From: CAYJAZ01 sp964370095
GTDB taxonomy: Bacteria; Desulfobacterota; Desulfovibrionia; Desulfovibrionales; Desulfovibrionaceae
Assembly: GCA_964370095.1 (NCBI GenBank)
Contig: CAYJHJ010000001.1
Coordinates: forward strand, 1 to 59,648
Direction of reading: 5' to 3'
DNA: 59,648 bases
The notes under the pieces were generated by a model. It did not search any database, had not been told where the DNA came from, and saw nothing but the letters and a program-made list of their open reading frames with translations. Shown one piece after another: positions 25,196-33,557 of this stretch; within the stretch, counting starts at the first letter, position 1; every line of letters begins with the position of its first letter. A program made the position numbers and the translations under genes.

Positions 25196-26196
25196 CTAAG
25201 CACTTGGATTTATCGTGCTTAGGCCAATTTCAACAGAATTTCCGTCAGCATCTAGTCCGCTGATAGTAGCAGTGAACTTGCCATCAGTGTTATTTCCGCC
25301 CCATGTAAATTGNNNNNNNNNNCTTTTGTGCTTGCGCCTGAAACTGTTGCAACAAGCTCTTTATCTTCATTATATATATTGATTGAGCTTGATTCAATAT
25401 CTTCATCAAGAGTATAATAAAGGCTTGGAACAACATTATTTGAAACTGTAATTTCTGTTCCGCCTTCTGTGGGATCAATGGCTTGTTCTTCATCCTCCTC
25501 AGCTTCAGGTGTTGCAGAAGTTTGATCAGGCTGCAATATTTCACGAACCTCAGCAAGACTTACCACCCTGCCATCTGTCATTCTTAGGTATTGTTCGCCA
25601 TTATAAGTGCTTACACCATCAACTGTGCCTGTAACCTGCACGTCTGAAAGAACAGGCTCACCATTGGCATCCATAAGTGAAAGTGATATTGTATAAACAC
25701 CATCAGCCGCTGTTGCACCATTTGCAAGCTTGCCATCCCATTTGAATTCATGCACACCCGGTGCAGTTCCATTAAGAGGCACACTTGCTACCATTTGATT
25801 ATTAGAATCAAAAATATTCACAGCACCGCTTGCAGCTTGAACATCATGTGCATAGTACATTGTTGAAGCATTACCATCAGTTATACTTACGCCATAACCT
25901 TGTGCAGAAACATCTAAACCGATAAATGAGGCAGCACCTACGGTTAGTTGCTTGTTTGAAGCTTCCACAAGCCCGTCCATGCTGGTATTTAAATTTTGCA
26001 TTTGCTCTAAAGATGAGAATTGGGCAAGTTGGGCCACAAATTCAGTATCTTCAGATGGATTTAATGGATCTTGGTATTGAAATTGCGTTACCATGAGCAT
26101 CAAAAAAGCATCTTTATCTAAATCATCGCCTGTACCTGCAAGCTGAGCTGTAGGATCAAATGCGTTATTATATGAATTTGATATTGCTTGTGACAT
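25196..26196 (-). CDS. flgD: flagellar hook-capping protein with a duplicated Ig-like domain (N-gap inside)
   Basis: The scaffold on which FlgE hook subunits assemble. The N-terminal export/capping segment has DKDAFLMLMVTQFQYQDPLNP (about 28-47) and FVAQLAQFSSLEQM. Residues about 110-180 form the FlgD Ig-like domain (YYAHDVQ..., HEFKWDGKLANG, DGVYTISL). A second copy follows at about 255 to the end (LYYTLDEDIE, INIYNEDKELVATVSG, FTWGGNNTDGKFTATISG) after an acidic linker. The 10-N run at 25313-25322 shifts the frame. The real end, recognised by FTWGGNN and running to GLSTINPSA, stops at 25196. The missing length must be 2 modulo 3. Confidence 0.9.
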
Positions 26197-26231
26197 AAAA
26201 TTGACCTCTTTAATTTATGAGCAAAATATAC

Positions 26232-28094
26232 TTATGCTCTTGTATTTATATACAATCCATTTTCATCTAATGAATCTAAAAGTAGATTACTCTCTTCTGA
26301 GCTATCTTCAAGCAAGTTTTGTGCCAATTCATATTCTTCTTCTGTTAAAGCAGATTTGTCTATCATACCTTCATTGATAGCTCTTCCAAGCACTCTTAAT
26401 CTATTAAGATCATTCACTTGCTGATTCATTGTTTCGTATTGTTGCAAGCTTTCTTGCTGATTATTTCCATTTTCTCTATGTTCTGCAAATTGATTACTAT
26501 CGTTCGACTTTAGGTCGACTTCAATAGATTCAAGCTTAATCCCTTGGTTTTCAAGCTCACGCTTAATCACGTCTAATTGTTGGTTAATAACGTGCATTGT
26601 TTCAAGTCTTTCTGATTGAATTTGCGCAGTCATTTCACCGCCTTTAGAGCTTAATGTAATTGTAAGAGCCCCAAGTTCCACAGGATTCAATTCAACCTCT
26701 AACTTATTCATATTGCCTTTCATTGCTTTTGATAAAGCTTCTTCTATTTGTTGATTGAGGGTTGAATCAAATCTTTGTGCTATACTTTCAGTAGAAAGTT
26801 TACTGTTTTTGCCAAGCTCAACATTTGTATTATTTTGTGTTCCTTGCCCAAGCATAGAAGAATTTTCTTTATGACTTTCTTCTTGTGTATTGCTTGAATC
26901 ACGTGAAAGAGAAAGTGCATTTTTCAAAGAATTTTCAAGGCTTGAACTTAGAACTTCAGGCTCACGTATATTTTCAATAGTTTCAACATCTTCAAAGAAT
27001 TTTATCTGATTAAGATAGGCTTCTTCATCAAGGTCTGAGTTTTTAAAGCCTTCTAAAATATCTTCTAATTGAGTATTTTCCATGGTTTTGCGTGAAATTT
27101 CAGTTCTTTTGTCTTCGTAATTTTGAGCGGACAGTTCAGCATCCATACGTTCACGAGCTTTAGCTTCAAGGCTTTCTAAATTTTGTGCCAAGGCATTATT
27201 AAATTCCACTAAATCTTTTTGTTTTTGAGCTATTTCTTGCTTGGCTGAAGCCATAAGTGCGTCAAAATCTTGTTGTGTCAATTCAACATTTCCTGCATTT
27301 TCAAAGAGATTTGTCAATTTTGATTTTTCGCTCTCAGAAAGATTAAGCAAGGAAGACAAAGCGTTCATATCATTCTGATTAAAGCTTACACTGCCTTTTT
27401 CAGCCAAAACATCGCTTATACTTTGCAGCACATCATTAGGGCTTTTTGACATAAGCGAATTAAATATTTCTTCACCTGAGCTTGAGCCTGTCATTAATTT
27501 TTGAGAAAGATTCAAAAGCTGCTGTTCTTGTAATTTTGACAAGCTTTGCTCTTCACCTATAAGCCCTGCTGTAGCGGCTTGCATAAGAAATTCAGCAGTA
27601 GTGCCATTAAGGTTTTCACCCGCTTCTTCTAAGGCTGTAAGGGCATTTTGATTTGTGTATCCGCCTGCAATCATAGCAGCTATAAGTTCATCAACTTCAC
27701 TTTCATTGAATCTTACTTCTGAGGAGCTTTGTGAAATGTCATGCATTGAATAAGGTGAAACAAAATGATGCGATAGGGAATTTTCTTCCCCATTCATATT
27801 CATATCGTAGGCATTGTTTTTAAAATCTGCCATTAAATTATTGGCTATATCTTGAACCGCACTCAAAGAAAGCATATTTTGAATTTCTTGAGCTTTTTGA
27901 GTGCCTTGGCTATAGTAGTTTTGAATTTTTTGCTGTGCTTCAAGATCAAACTTATCTTCTGTTTCTTTTTTGAAAAAATCAGAAAAATTGCCTGATTGTG
28001 CTTCTTGCAAGCCGGAATAAGCTTTTGTTACAACACTTCTTGTTGATGCCATAACCGTTTCGGCTTTTTCAAAAACTAAAGGTAAAAACTGCAT
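26232..28094 (-). CDS. fliK: flagellar hook-length control protein
   Basis: 620 aa. The C-terminal domain at about 455-530 carries the FliK signature: LEVELNPVELGALTITLSSK, then a Gln/Glu helix and IKLESIEVDLKSN. The rest is a long Gln, Ser and Glu-rich ruler region. It is 35 bp upstream of flgD in the same direction, a standard hook-assembly pair. flgE, which usually follows, is absent; SRP RNA comes next instead. A sigma-54-like promoter lies just upstream. Confidence 0.92.
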   Translation of the reverse strand: MQFLPLVFEKAETVMASTRSVVTKAYSGLQEAQSGNFSDFFKKETEDKFDLEAQQKIQNYYSQGTQKAQEIQNMLSLSAVQDIANNLMADFKNNAYDMNMNGEENSLSHHFVSPYSMHDISQSSSEVRFNESEVDELIAAMIAGGYTNQNALTALEEAGENLNGTTAEFLMQAATAGLIGEEQSLSKLQEQQLLNLSQKLMTGSSSGEEIFNSLMSKSPNDVLQSISDVLAEKGSVSFNQNDMNALSSLLNLSESEKSKLTNLFENAGNVELTQQDFDALMASAKQEIAQKQKDLVEFNNALAQNLESLEAKARERMDAELSAQNYEDKRTEISRKTMENTQLEDILEGFKNSDLDEEAYLNQIKFFEDVETIENIREPEVLSSSLENSLKNALSLSRDSSNTQEESHKENSSMLGQGTQNNTNVELGKNSKLSTESIAQRFDSTLNQQIEEALSKAMKGNMNKLEVELNPVELGALTITLSSKGGEMTAQIQSERLETMHVINQQLDVIKRELENQGIKLESIEVDLKSNDSNQFAEHRENGNNQQESLQQYETMNQQVNDLNRLRVLGRAINEGMIDKSALTEEEYELAQNLLEDSSEESNLLLDSLDENGLYINTRA

Positions 28095-28120
28095 ACTTTT
28101 CTCCTCTTTGAAGGAAAATA

Positions 28121-28136
28121 TGCAAAATATATGCCA
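28121..28136 (-). promoter_or_regulatory. sigma-54 promoter of fliK-flgD
   Basis: On the minus strand TGGCAT, 5 bp, TTGCA: one base off the -24/-12 consensus (TGGCAC-N5-TTGCA). It lies 27 bp upstream of the fliK ATG, next to an AGAGGAG ribosome site. Confidence 0.7.
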
Positions 28137-28164
28137 AGAAAAATTTTCTAGCCAGCTTTACAAT

Positions 28165-29373
28165 TTAAGCTTTCAATGATTTTTTTTCCTTCATAGCACG
28201 GTATTCCGGCATAACAAGAAAAATAAATACAAAAATCCACAAAACTTGTGTTGCCATAGCAATATAAAAAGCTGCTTGCATAGAAAACATATCAATAATA
28301 ACGCCGCCACCAAAAAGTGCAAGCATTGTGCCAATATCAAAAGCAATAAAATAGGTTGAGCTTGCAAGCCCTTTTTCGTTTTCTTTTGCAAATTGCACAA
28401 GAAGGGTTTGAAAAGTAGGGATTAGTGCTCCATACGAAAAACCAAGCCCAAAAGCCGTTGCATAAAATAAATTAGGGTTTGAAATTTCTAAAAAGATAAA
28501 AGTTAGTGCAACTACGCCAAAAGCAGAAAAAAGTGTTTGCACCATCACATAGCCTTTATCAAAAACAACCCCTGAAATCATACGATTTAAAACAAGCCCA
28601 ATGCCCATAAACATAAAAAAGCTTGAAGAAACCTGCGGCAAACCTATTGATTTCACATATAAAGCCACATAATTCAAAAACAAACTATACATCAAAGCTA
28701 CGCAAGTTAGGCAAAAAGTTGAAGAAAGGCCTGTGCGTAAAATAATATTATCCTTGGAAAAAGAAGCTCTTTTTATAGGAATTTTTGATTTATTGCTCAA
28801 AATAAAAAGACTAATCAAAGAAAGAACGCATGAAAAAACAGCCAATGCAAAAACAGCTTTATAGCCTTGTGAACTACTGTCTTCAAATAAAGCAAAAAGA
28901 AAAAAGCTTACCATAGGCCCAACAATCATTGCTAAAGAATAATTTGAGCTGTAAATGCCAACACCCGTACCCATTTTCCTTTCAGGAATAATTTCAATAG
29001 CAATGGTGCTAAGCGTTGTTGAAGCCACTGAAAAAGAAAAGCCTTGAAAAAGTCTACATAAAGCAAGAGCAAAAGGATTTGTGAGATAGAAATAACCTAT
29101 GCCTGTAACTAAAAAGCCACATATAGCACAAAAAGCTGTTTTTTTTCTGGGGAATGAATCGGAAAGCCAGCCGGCCAAAGGTCTGCATAGTAATGCCCCA
29201 AAAGGAAAAAGAGCTAAAATAATTCCGGTAATTGTGCCACTTACTTCTAATTCATCAATCAGAAAAATCGGAAAAATCGTGAGCGTAAGATACAAAGACC
29301 ATGAAACAAAAAATGAAGAAAAAGTAATAAGAGTGAAGTTTTTTGAAAATAATTTTTGGCTATCGCTTGACAT
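28165..29373 (-). CDS. major facilitator superfamily transporter
   Basis: 402 aa with 12 predicted spans. The MFS loop 2-3 signature is present as LLCRPLAGWLSDSFPRKKTAF (about 60-80), and the half-repeat as LVLNRMISGVVFDKGY. The two halves are joined by a short basic loop at about 195-205. The substrate is not readable; the overall look is of the drug/metabolite efflux branches. It stands alone, convergent with fliK. Confidence 0.85.
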   Translation of the reverse strand: MSSDSQKLFSKNFTLITFSSFFVSWSLYLTLTIFPIFLIDELEVSGTITGIILALFPFGALLCRPLAGWLSDSFPRKKTAFCAICGFLVTGIGYFYLTNPFALALCRLFQGFSFSVASTTLSTIAIEIIPERKMGTGVGIYSSNYSLAMIVGPMVSFFLFALFEDSSSQGYKAVFALAVFSCVLSLISLFILSNKSKIPIKRASFSKDNIILRTGLSSTFCLTCVALMYSLFLNYVALYVKSIGLPQVSSSFFMFMGIGLVLNRMISGVVFDKGYVMVQTLFSAFGVVALTFIFLEISNPNLFYATAFGLGFSYGALIPTFQTLLVQFAKENEKGLASSTYFIAFDIGTMLALFGGGVIIDMFSMQAAFYIAMATQVLWIFVFIFLVMPEYRAMKEKKSLKA

Positions 29374-29538
29374 AATCTTTCCTTTTAATGCTTATAAACA
29401 ATCAATACAAAGGAACTAGAACATATGCCGACAAAGAAGTAAAGCCTTTTATTAGATGAAAATTTCAAGCACTTTACTTCTCTTGCACATTCAAGAATTC
29501 TTTGATATATATATAAAAAACAAAAAACAGGACTACAA

Positions 29539-30873
29539 ATGCCTCAAAATACACTAAATGAACATACTCTAAACTATGTTGAGCACGAAGCAAGTAAATC
29601 CTTTAGGCACAGAGTGCAGGAACTTTTGCCTGATGGCGGAAACCTTACTCTTTGCTTATCTTGCGGTGCATGCACCTCTTCTTGCCCTGCAAGCGGACTT
29701 GAAGGAATGGATCCTCGTAAGTTTCTTCGCCTTGCTTCTTTGGGAATGGATGAAGAAGTAACAAGCACACCTTGGGTTTGGCAGTGTACGCTTTGTATGC
29801 GTTGTGTTTACAATTGCCCAATGCAGATAAATATTCCTCAGCTGGTTTATTATGCAAGGCAATCATGGAAAAATGAAGACAAGCCAAAAGGCATTGCAAA
29901 TTCCTGCTCTATAGCATTGAATAATCAAACAAATTCAGCCTTGGGTATAAGTGAAGAAAGTTTTATTGAAAATGTGCAAGAGGTTTTAGAAGAAGTTCAT
30001 AAAAATCAACAAGGTCAAGAAGATTTAAAAGCTCCTATAAACAAAGAAAATTGCCACTATATTCTCAATCAAAATTCAAGAGGGGCTGAGTTTTTTCCAT
30101 ATGAAATGAGTATATTATGGAAAATATTGAAATTAGCAAAAGCTGACTGGACCTATTCTTCAAAAGCTTTTGCCGCTGAAAATTATTGCCTTTTTGCAGC
30201 TCATGATGAAGGCTGGAAAGAAATTGTTCAAAACAAAACTGATGCCATTCATGAATTGAAAGCTCAAACCTGCCTTACCGGCGAATGTGGGCATGAACTA
30301 TATGCCCTTCGCGTAGGCATGAAGCGCTTTAATATAGAAAACAATTTCAAAATCGAATCTATTGTTCAAAAATATGCAGATTGGATTAGAGAGGGTAAGC
30401 TCAAACCAAGTTCTGACTGGAATAAAGATCTTCAAATTAAATTTACAGTTCACGACCCCTGCCAGCTTGTAAGAAAAGGCTTTGGAAACCCTATTGCAAA
30501 TGACTTGCGTTATGCTTTAGCGACTTGCGTTGGTGAGGAAAATATTATAGAAATGCACCCAAACCGTTCTTCTAACTATTGTTGCGGTGGCGGTGGCGGG
30601 GCTTTGCAAAACGGCTTTAAAGAAGCAAGGCTTAAATACGGCAAGGTAAAGCATGAACAAATTCTTACCACAAAGGCTGATTATGTGCTAACTGCTTGCC
30701 ATAATTGCTATACACAAATAAATGATTTGGCAAAACATTATAAAGCACCTTATAAAGCCATTCATCTTTTGGAAATATTAGCACTTTCTTTAAATCTATT
30801 GGACAAAAGTGAACAATCATGCCTTGATGAAAAATTGGCAAAAATAATTTTTAAAAACACACTAAATTATTAA
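29539..30873 (+). CDS. HdrD/HmcF-like iron-sulfur oxidoreductase subunit
   Basis: 444 aa. The N-terminal pair of [4Fe-4S] motifs is CLSCGACTSSCP and CTLCMRCVYNCP (about 38-98), the HdrC-like part. The C-terminal part has CCG-type clusters: CLTGECGHE (about 247), HDPCQ (about 307), NYCCGGGGG (about 349) and TACHNC (about 391), the HdrD/DsrK/HmcF-like part that binds a catalytic cubane. In sulfate reducers such proteins pass electrons between membrane redox complexes and cytoplasmic thiol/disulfide partners. It lies 33 bp before hypD, which suggests a hydrogen-linked role. Its exact complex cannot be named. Confidence 0.8.
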   Translation: MPQNTLNEHTLNYVEHEASKSFRHRVQELLPDGGNLTLCLSCGACTSSCPASGLEGMDPRKFLRLASLGMDEEVTSTPWVWQCTLCMRCVYNCPMQINIPQLVYYARQSWKNEDKPKGIANSCSIALNNQTNSALGISEESFIENVQEVLEEVHKNQQGQEDLKAPINKENCHYILNQNSRGAEFFPYEMSILWKILKLAKADWTYSSKAFAAENYCLFAAHDEGWKEIVQNKTDAIHELKAQTCLTGECGHELYALRVGMKRFNIENNFKIESIVQKYADWIREGKLKPSSDWNKDLQIKFTVHDPCQLVRKGFGNPIANDLRYALATCVGEENIIEMHPNRSSNYCCGGGGGALQNGFKEARLKYGKVKHEQILTTKADYVLTACHNCYTQINDLAKHYKAPYKAIHLLEILALSLNLLDKSEQSCLDEKLAKIIFKNTLNY

Positions 30874-30906
30874 TTTTTTATATATTTTGGTAAACATGGT
30901 GAATGT

Positions 30907-32037
30907 ATGGACTTTGAACAGGAATATAATAGCCCTGAATATTGCAAGGCGCTTATTGAAAAAATTGAAACGCATCTGAACACAATAGGACGTGAGGTTC
31001 GATTTATGGAAGTGTGCGGCACACACACAGCTTCTTTATTTCATAGTGGCCTTCGTTCGCTTTTGCCAAAAGGGCTTCATCATATATCAGGGCCCGGATG
31101 CCCTGTATGTGTAACCCATGAAGATGAGGTAGAAACTTTTCTCAATCTTGCAAAACTTGACAATGTGATTATTGCTACTTTTGGTGATTTAATCCGTGTG
31201 CCTAATGTAGAGGGCACAAGCTTGAAAAATTCAACTTTCGGAGTTAATTCTCGTCTTGAAATCATCTATTCACCGGAAGATGCCATAAAACTTGCCCATG
31301 AAAACACAGAACATGAAATTATTTTTCTTGGCATTGGCTTTGAAACCACGGCCCCTATTATTGCTGCAACAATTCTTTCAGCAAAGGCTCAAAATCTAAA
31401 GAATTTTTCTGTATATTCTATGCATAAGCAAGTTGCTCCAGCTCTTTATGCTTTATTAACAGAAGAAGATGAAGTTGATGTGCCAAGTATTGATATTTTT
31501 CTTTTGCCGGGGCATGTGGCTTGCATAACAGGCATAAAATACTTTGATTTTATTGCAGAAAAATATAACAAACCCGCTATTGTGAGTGGTTTTGAGTCTT
31601 TGGATATGGCATACTCTCTTGAGCGTGCTCTTTTGCAATTAGTAGAAATGAAAGAAAATCCTCAAATGCAAGCAAAAGTTGAAAATGCTTATACCAGAGT
31701 TGTGAAGCAAGAAGGTAATCCTAAGGCTATGGAACTACTTTATTCTGTTTTTCAATCGGAAGATGCCTATTGGAGAGGGCTTGGACTTATTCCACAAAGT
31801 GGCTTAGCCATACGCCCTGAATTTGCTGAATTTAACGCACTTTTGCGCTTGAATATCGAGAGAAAGCATGCGTCAAAACCTTCGGCTTGCCGTTGCGGTT
31901 CTGTATTGAAAGGACATATCCAGCCACCTGAATGTCCTATCTTTGCCAAAGCTTGCACACCACAAAAAGCCCTTGGCCCCTGCATGGTATCCACCGAAGG
32001 GGCTTGCGCTTCATATTATAGATATATGGGGTTATAG
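30907..32037 (+). CDS. hypD: hydrogenase maturation factor HypD
   Basis: 376 aa iron-sulfur protein that, with HypC, assembles the Fe(CN)2CO unit of NiFe hydrogenase. Motifs: MEVCGTHTAS (about 35-44, catalytic Cys), SGPGCPVCVTHEDE (about 60-73), GFETTAP (about 143-149), HKQVAPAL and the C-terminal four-Cys cluster CRCGSVLKG ... CPIFAKACTP (about 323-350). The last codons, reading RYMGL then TAG, are part of a repeat array: a distal copy reads the same peptide as GGA TTG TAA. Confidence 0.95.
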   Translation: MDFEQEYNSPEYCKALIEKIETHLNTIGREVRFMEVCGTHTASLFHSGLRSLLPKGLHHISGPGCPVCVTHEDEVETFLNLAKLDNVIIATFGDLIRVPNVEGTSLKNSTFGVNSRLEIIYSPEDAIKLAHENTEHEIIFLGIGFETTAPIIAATILSAKAQNLKNFSVYSMHKQVAPALYALLTEEDEVDVPSIDIFLLPGHVACITGIKYFDFIAEKYNKPAIVSGFESLDMAYSLERALLQLVEMKENPQMQAKVENAYTRVVKQEGNPKAMELLYSVFQSEDAYWRGLGLIPQSGLAIRPEFAEFNALLRLNIERKHASKPSACRCGSVLKGHIQPPECPIFAKACTPQKALGPCMVSTEGACASYYRYMGL

Positions 32038-32346
32038 ATGAATATAGCAAGCNNNNNNNNNNNNNNNNNNNNNNNNNNNNNNNNNNNNNNNNNNNNNNNN
32101 NNNNNNNNNNNNNNNNNNNNNNNNNNNNNNNNNNNNNNNNNNNNNNNNNNNNCCAAAATCTATAAAATAAAGGCAGGGGCTTGCGCTTCATATTATAGAT
32201 ATATGGGGTTATAGATGAATATAGCAAGCAAAATCTTTAGCGAACGAAGCAAGAACAAAGCTTCTTGCAAGTGAGGATTTTGCGTCGAAGACCAAAATCT
32301 ATAAAATAAAGGCAGGGGCTTGCGCTTCATATTATAGATATATGGG
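31999..32346 (+). repeat. tandem repeat: hypD 3' end plus gene-end repeat element, copy C
   Basis: The hypD tail (GGGGCTTGCGCTTCATATTA and about 12 bp more) occurs at 31999, 32176 and 32315. Copies 2 and 3 are 139 bp apart. The complete element between them has hairpin 1 (GCAAGAA 32249-32255 with TTCTTGC 32262-32268), GTGAGG and hairpin 2 (GATTTTG 32276-32282 with CAAAATC 32293-32299, bulged C, GTC/GAC, loop GAA). The first element is hidden by the N-run. The third tail copy leads into the native hypD-hypE spacer. Confidence 0.9.
32053..32152. other. assembly gap of 100 N inside the hypD repeat array
   Basis: Exactly 100 N. If this unit has the same 139-bp length as the next one, only 62 bases are truly missing, or 62 plus a multiple of 139 if more copies exist. 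The tandem repeat itself is the likely cause of the gap. Confidence 0.85.
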
Positions 32347-32368
32347 ATTGTAAAACAAAGGAAACATC

Positions 32369-33382
32369 ATGGAAACAACAACACTTTCGCTTGATGCAGG
32401 TTCAGGCGGCAGGGCTTCTCAAAGGCTTATCTCTTCACTTTTTTTAAAATATTTTGATAATCCTATACTTAATACAATGAATGATGCTGCTCTGCTAGAG
32501 CTTAAATCGCCCTTAGCTTTTAGCACCGACTCTTTTGTGATTACGCCTGTTGAGTTTAATGGCGGGAATATAGGCAATCTTTCAGTGCATGGAACAGTGA
32601 ATGATGTTGCCATGTTAGGAGCAAAACCAAGATATATTTCGGCGGCCTGCATTCTTGAAGAAGGCCTTGAACTTGATTTACTTGAACGTATTGTGAAAAA
32701 CATGGCTGAAGCTGCACAAAAAGCAGGCGTGTATATTGTTACGGGTGATACAAAAGTTGTACCACGTGGCGCTTGCGACAAAATCTTCATCAACACTTCG
32801 GGAATAGGTGAAATTATTACAAATAATCCTCCGGCAGGTAATAAAGCAGAAGAAAATGATGCTATTCTTATCTCCGGCAATTTAGGCGATCATGCTCTTG
32901 CTATTATGGCTGCCAGAGAGAAATTTTCATTTCTTGAAAACATTAAGTCTGACTGTGCTTCACTCAACCATATTATTGAAGAACTTATCACAAAAATCCC
33001 TGCAATTCATGTTTTGAGGGACCCCACACGTGGTGGACTTGCAAGCACTTTAGGCGAAATTGCTGAACAATCTCAAGTAGATTGCCTTTTATATGAACAA
33101 GAAATTCCTACTTCAAAAGCAGTTTCTTCTGCTTGCTCACTTCTTGGTTTAGATCCGCTTTATCTTGCAAATGAAGGTAAGTTTATCTGCATTTTGCCGG
33201 AAAAACATGTGCAAGAAGCCCTAGAGATTATGCACACTTTTGAAGAATCAAAAGAAGCGAAAAAAATCGGCATAATCACCAAGAAAGAAAGCACAAAAGC
33301 AAAGGTAATTCTTCAAACTCGCATTGGCGGCACTCGCCTACTTCCGCTCTTGGAAGGTGCGCAATTACCAAGGATTTGCTAG
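32369..33382 (+). CDS. hypE: carbamoyl-dehydratase HypE
   Basis: 337 aa, PurM-like ATPase that turns the carbamoyl group on its C-terminal Cys into thiocyanate, the source of hydrogenase cyanide ligands. Motifs: DAGSGGRASQ (about 8-17), TDSFVITP (about 52), VNDVAMLGAKP (about 75), VTGDTKVVPRG (about 121-131), RDPTRGGLA (about 217) and the essential C-terminal PRIC. It was probably co-transcribed with hypD; the repeat array at 31999-32346 separates them by 331 bp as assembled. Confidence 0.96.
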   Translation: METTTLSLDAGSGGRASQRLISSLFLKYFDNPILNTMNDAALLELKSPLAFSTDSFVITPVEFNGGNIGNLSVHGTVNDVAMLGAKPRYISAACILEEGLELDLLERIVKNMAEAAQKAGVYIVTGDTKVVPRGACDKIFINTSGIGEIITNNPPAGNKAEENDAILISGNLGDHALAIMAAREKFSFLENIKSDCASLNHIIEELITKIPAIHVLRDPTRGGLASTLGEIAEQSQVDCLLYEQEIPTSKAVSSACSLLGLDPLYLANEGKFICILPEKHVQEALEIMHTFEESKEAKKIGIITKKESTKAKVILQTRIGGTRLLPLLEGAQLPRIC

Positions 33383-33545
33383 AAATTTTTGAGAGCTTGA
33401 GCGAACAAATCTTTAGCGAACGAACATTTTTCACATAAAATGTGAGTGAGGATTTTGTGCTGAAAGCCAAAATCTATACGATGAATGCAGGTGCGCAATT
33501 ACCAAGGATTTGCTAGAAATTTTTGAGAGCTTGAGCGAACAAATC
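33356..33545 (+). repeat. gene-end repeat element, copy D (after hypE)
   Basis: The hypE tail plus the element's first bases (56 bp, GGTGCGCAATTACCAAGG onward) occurs at 33356 and again at 33490, 134 bp apart. Between them are GCGAAC boxes, hairpin 1 (ACATTTT 33424-33430 with AAAATGT 33437-33443), GTGAGG and hairpin 2 (GATTTTG 33451-33457 with CAAAATC 33468-33474, bulged T, GCT/AGC, loop GAA). The second copy breaks off inside the next element's first box, so this is an array of about 1.4 units. Confidence 0.9.
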
Positions 33546-33557
33546 CCCCTTTAAATT

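Noticed and set aside
24953..25222. 89-aa plus-strand protein
   Set aside because: It is antisense to the SRP RNA and its terminator; no ribosome site.
25252..25312. FlgD end in the frame continued directly across the N-run (…LLLSAD)
   Set aside because: The other frame gives FTWGGNNTDGKFTATISG, matching the first Ig-like domain, and runs on to 25196.
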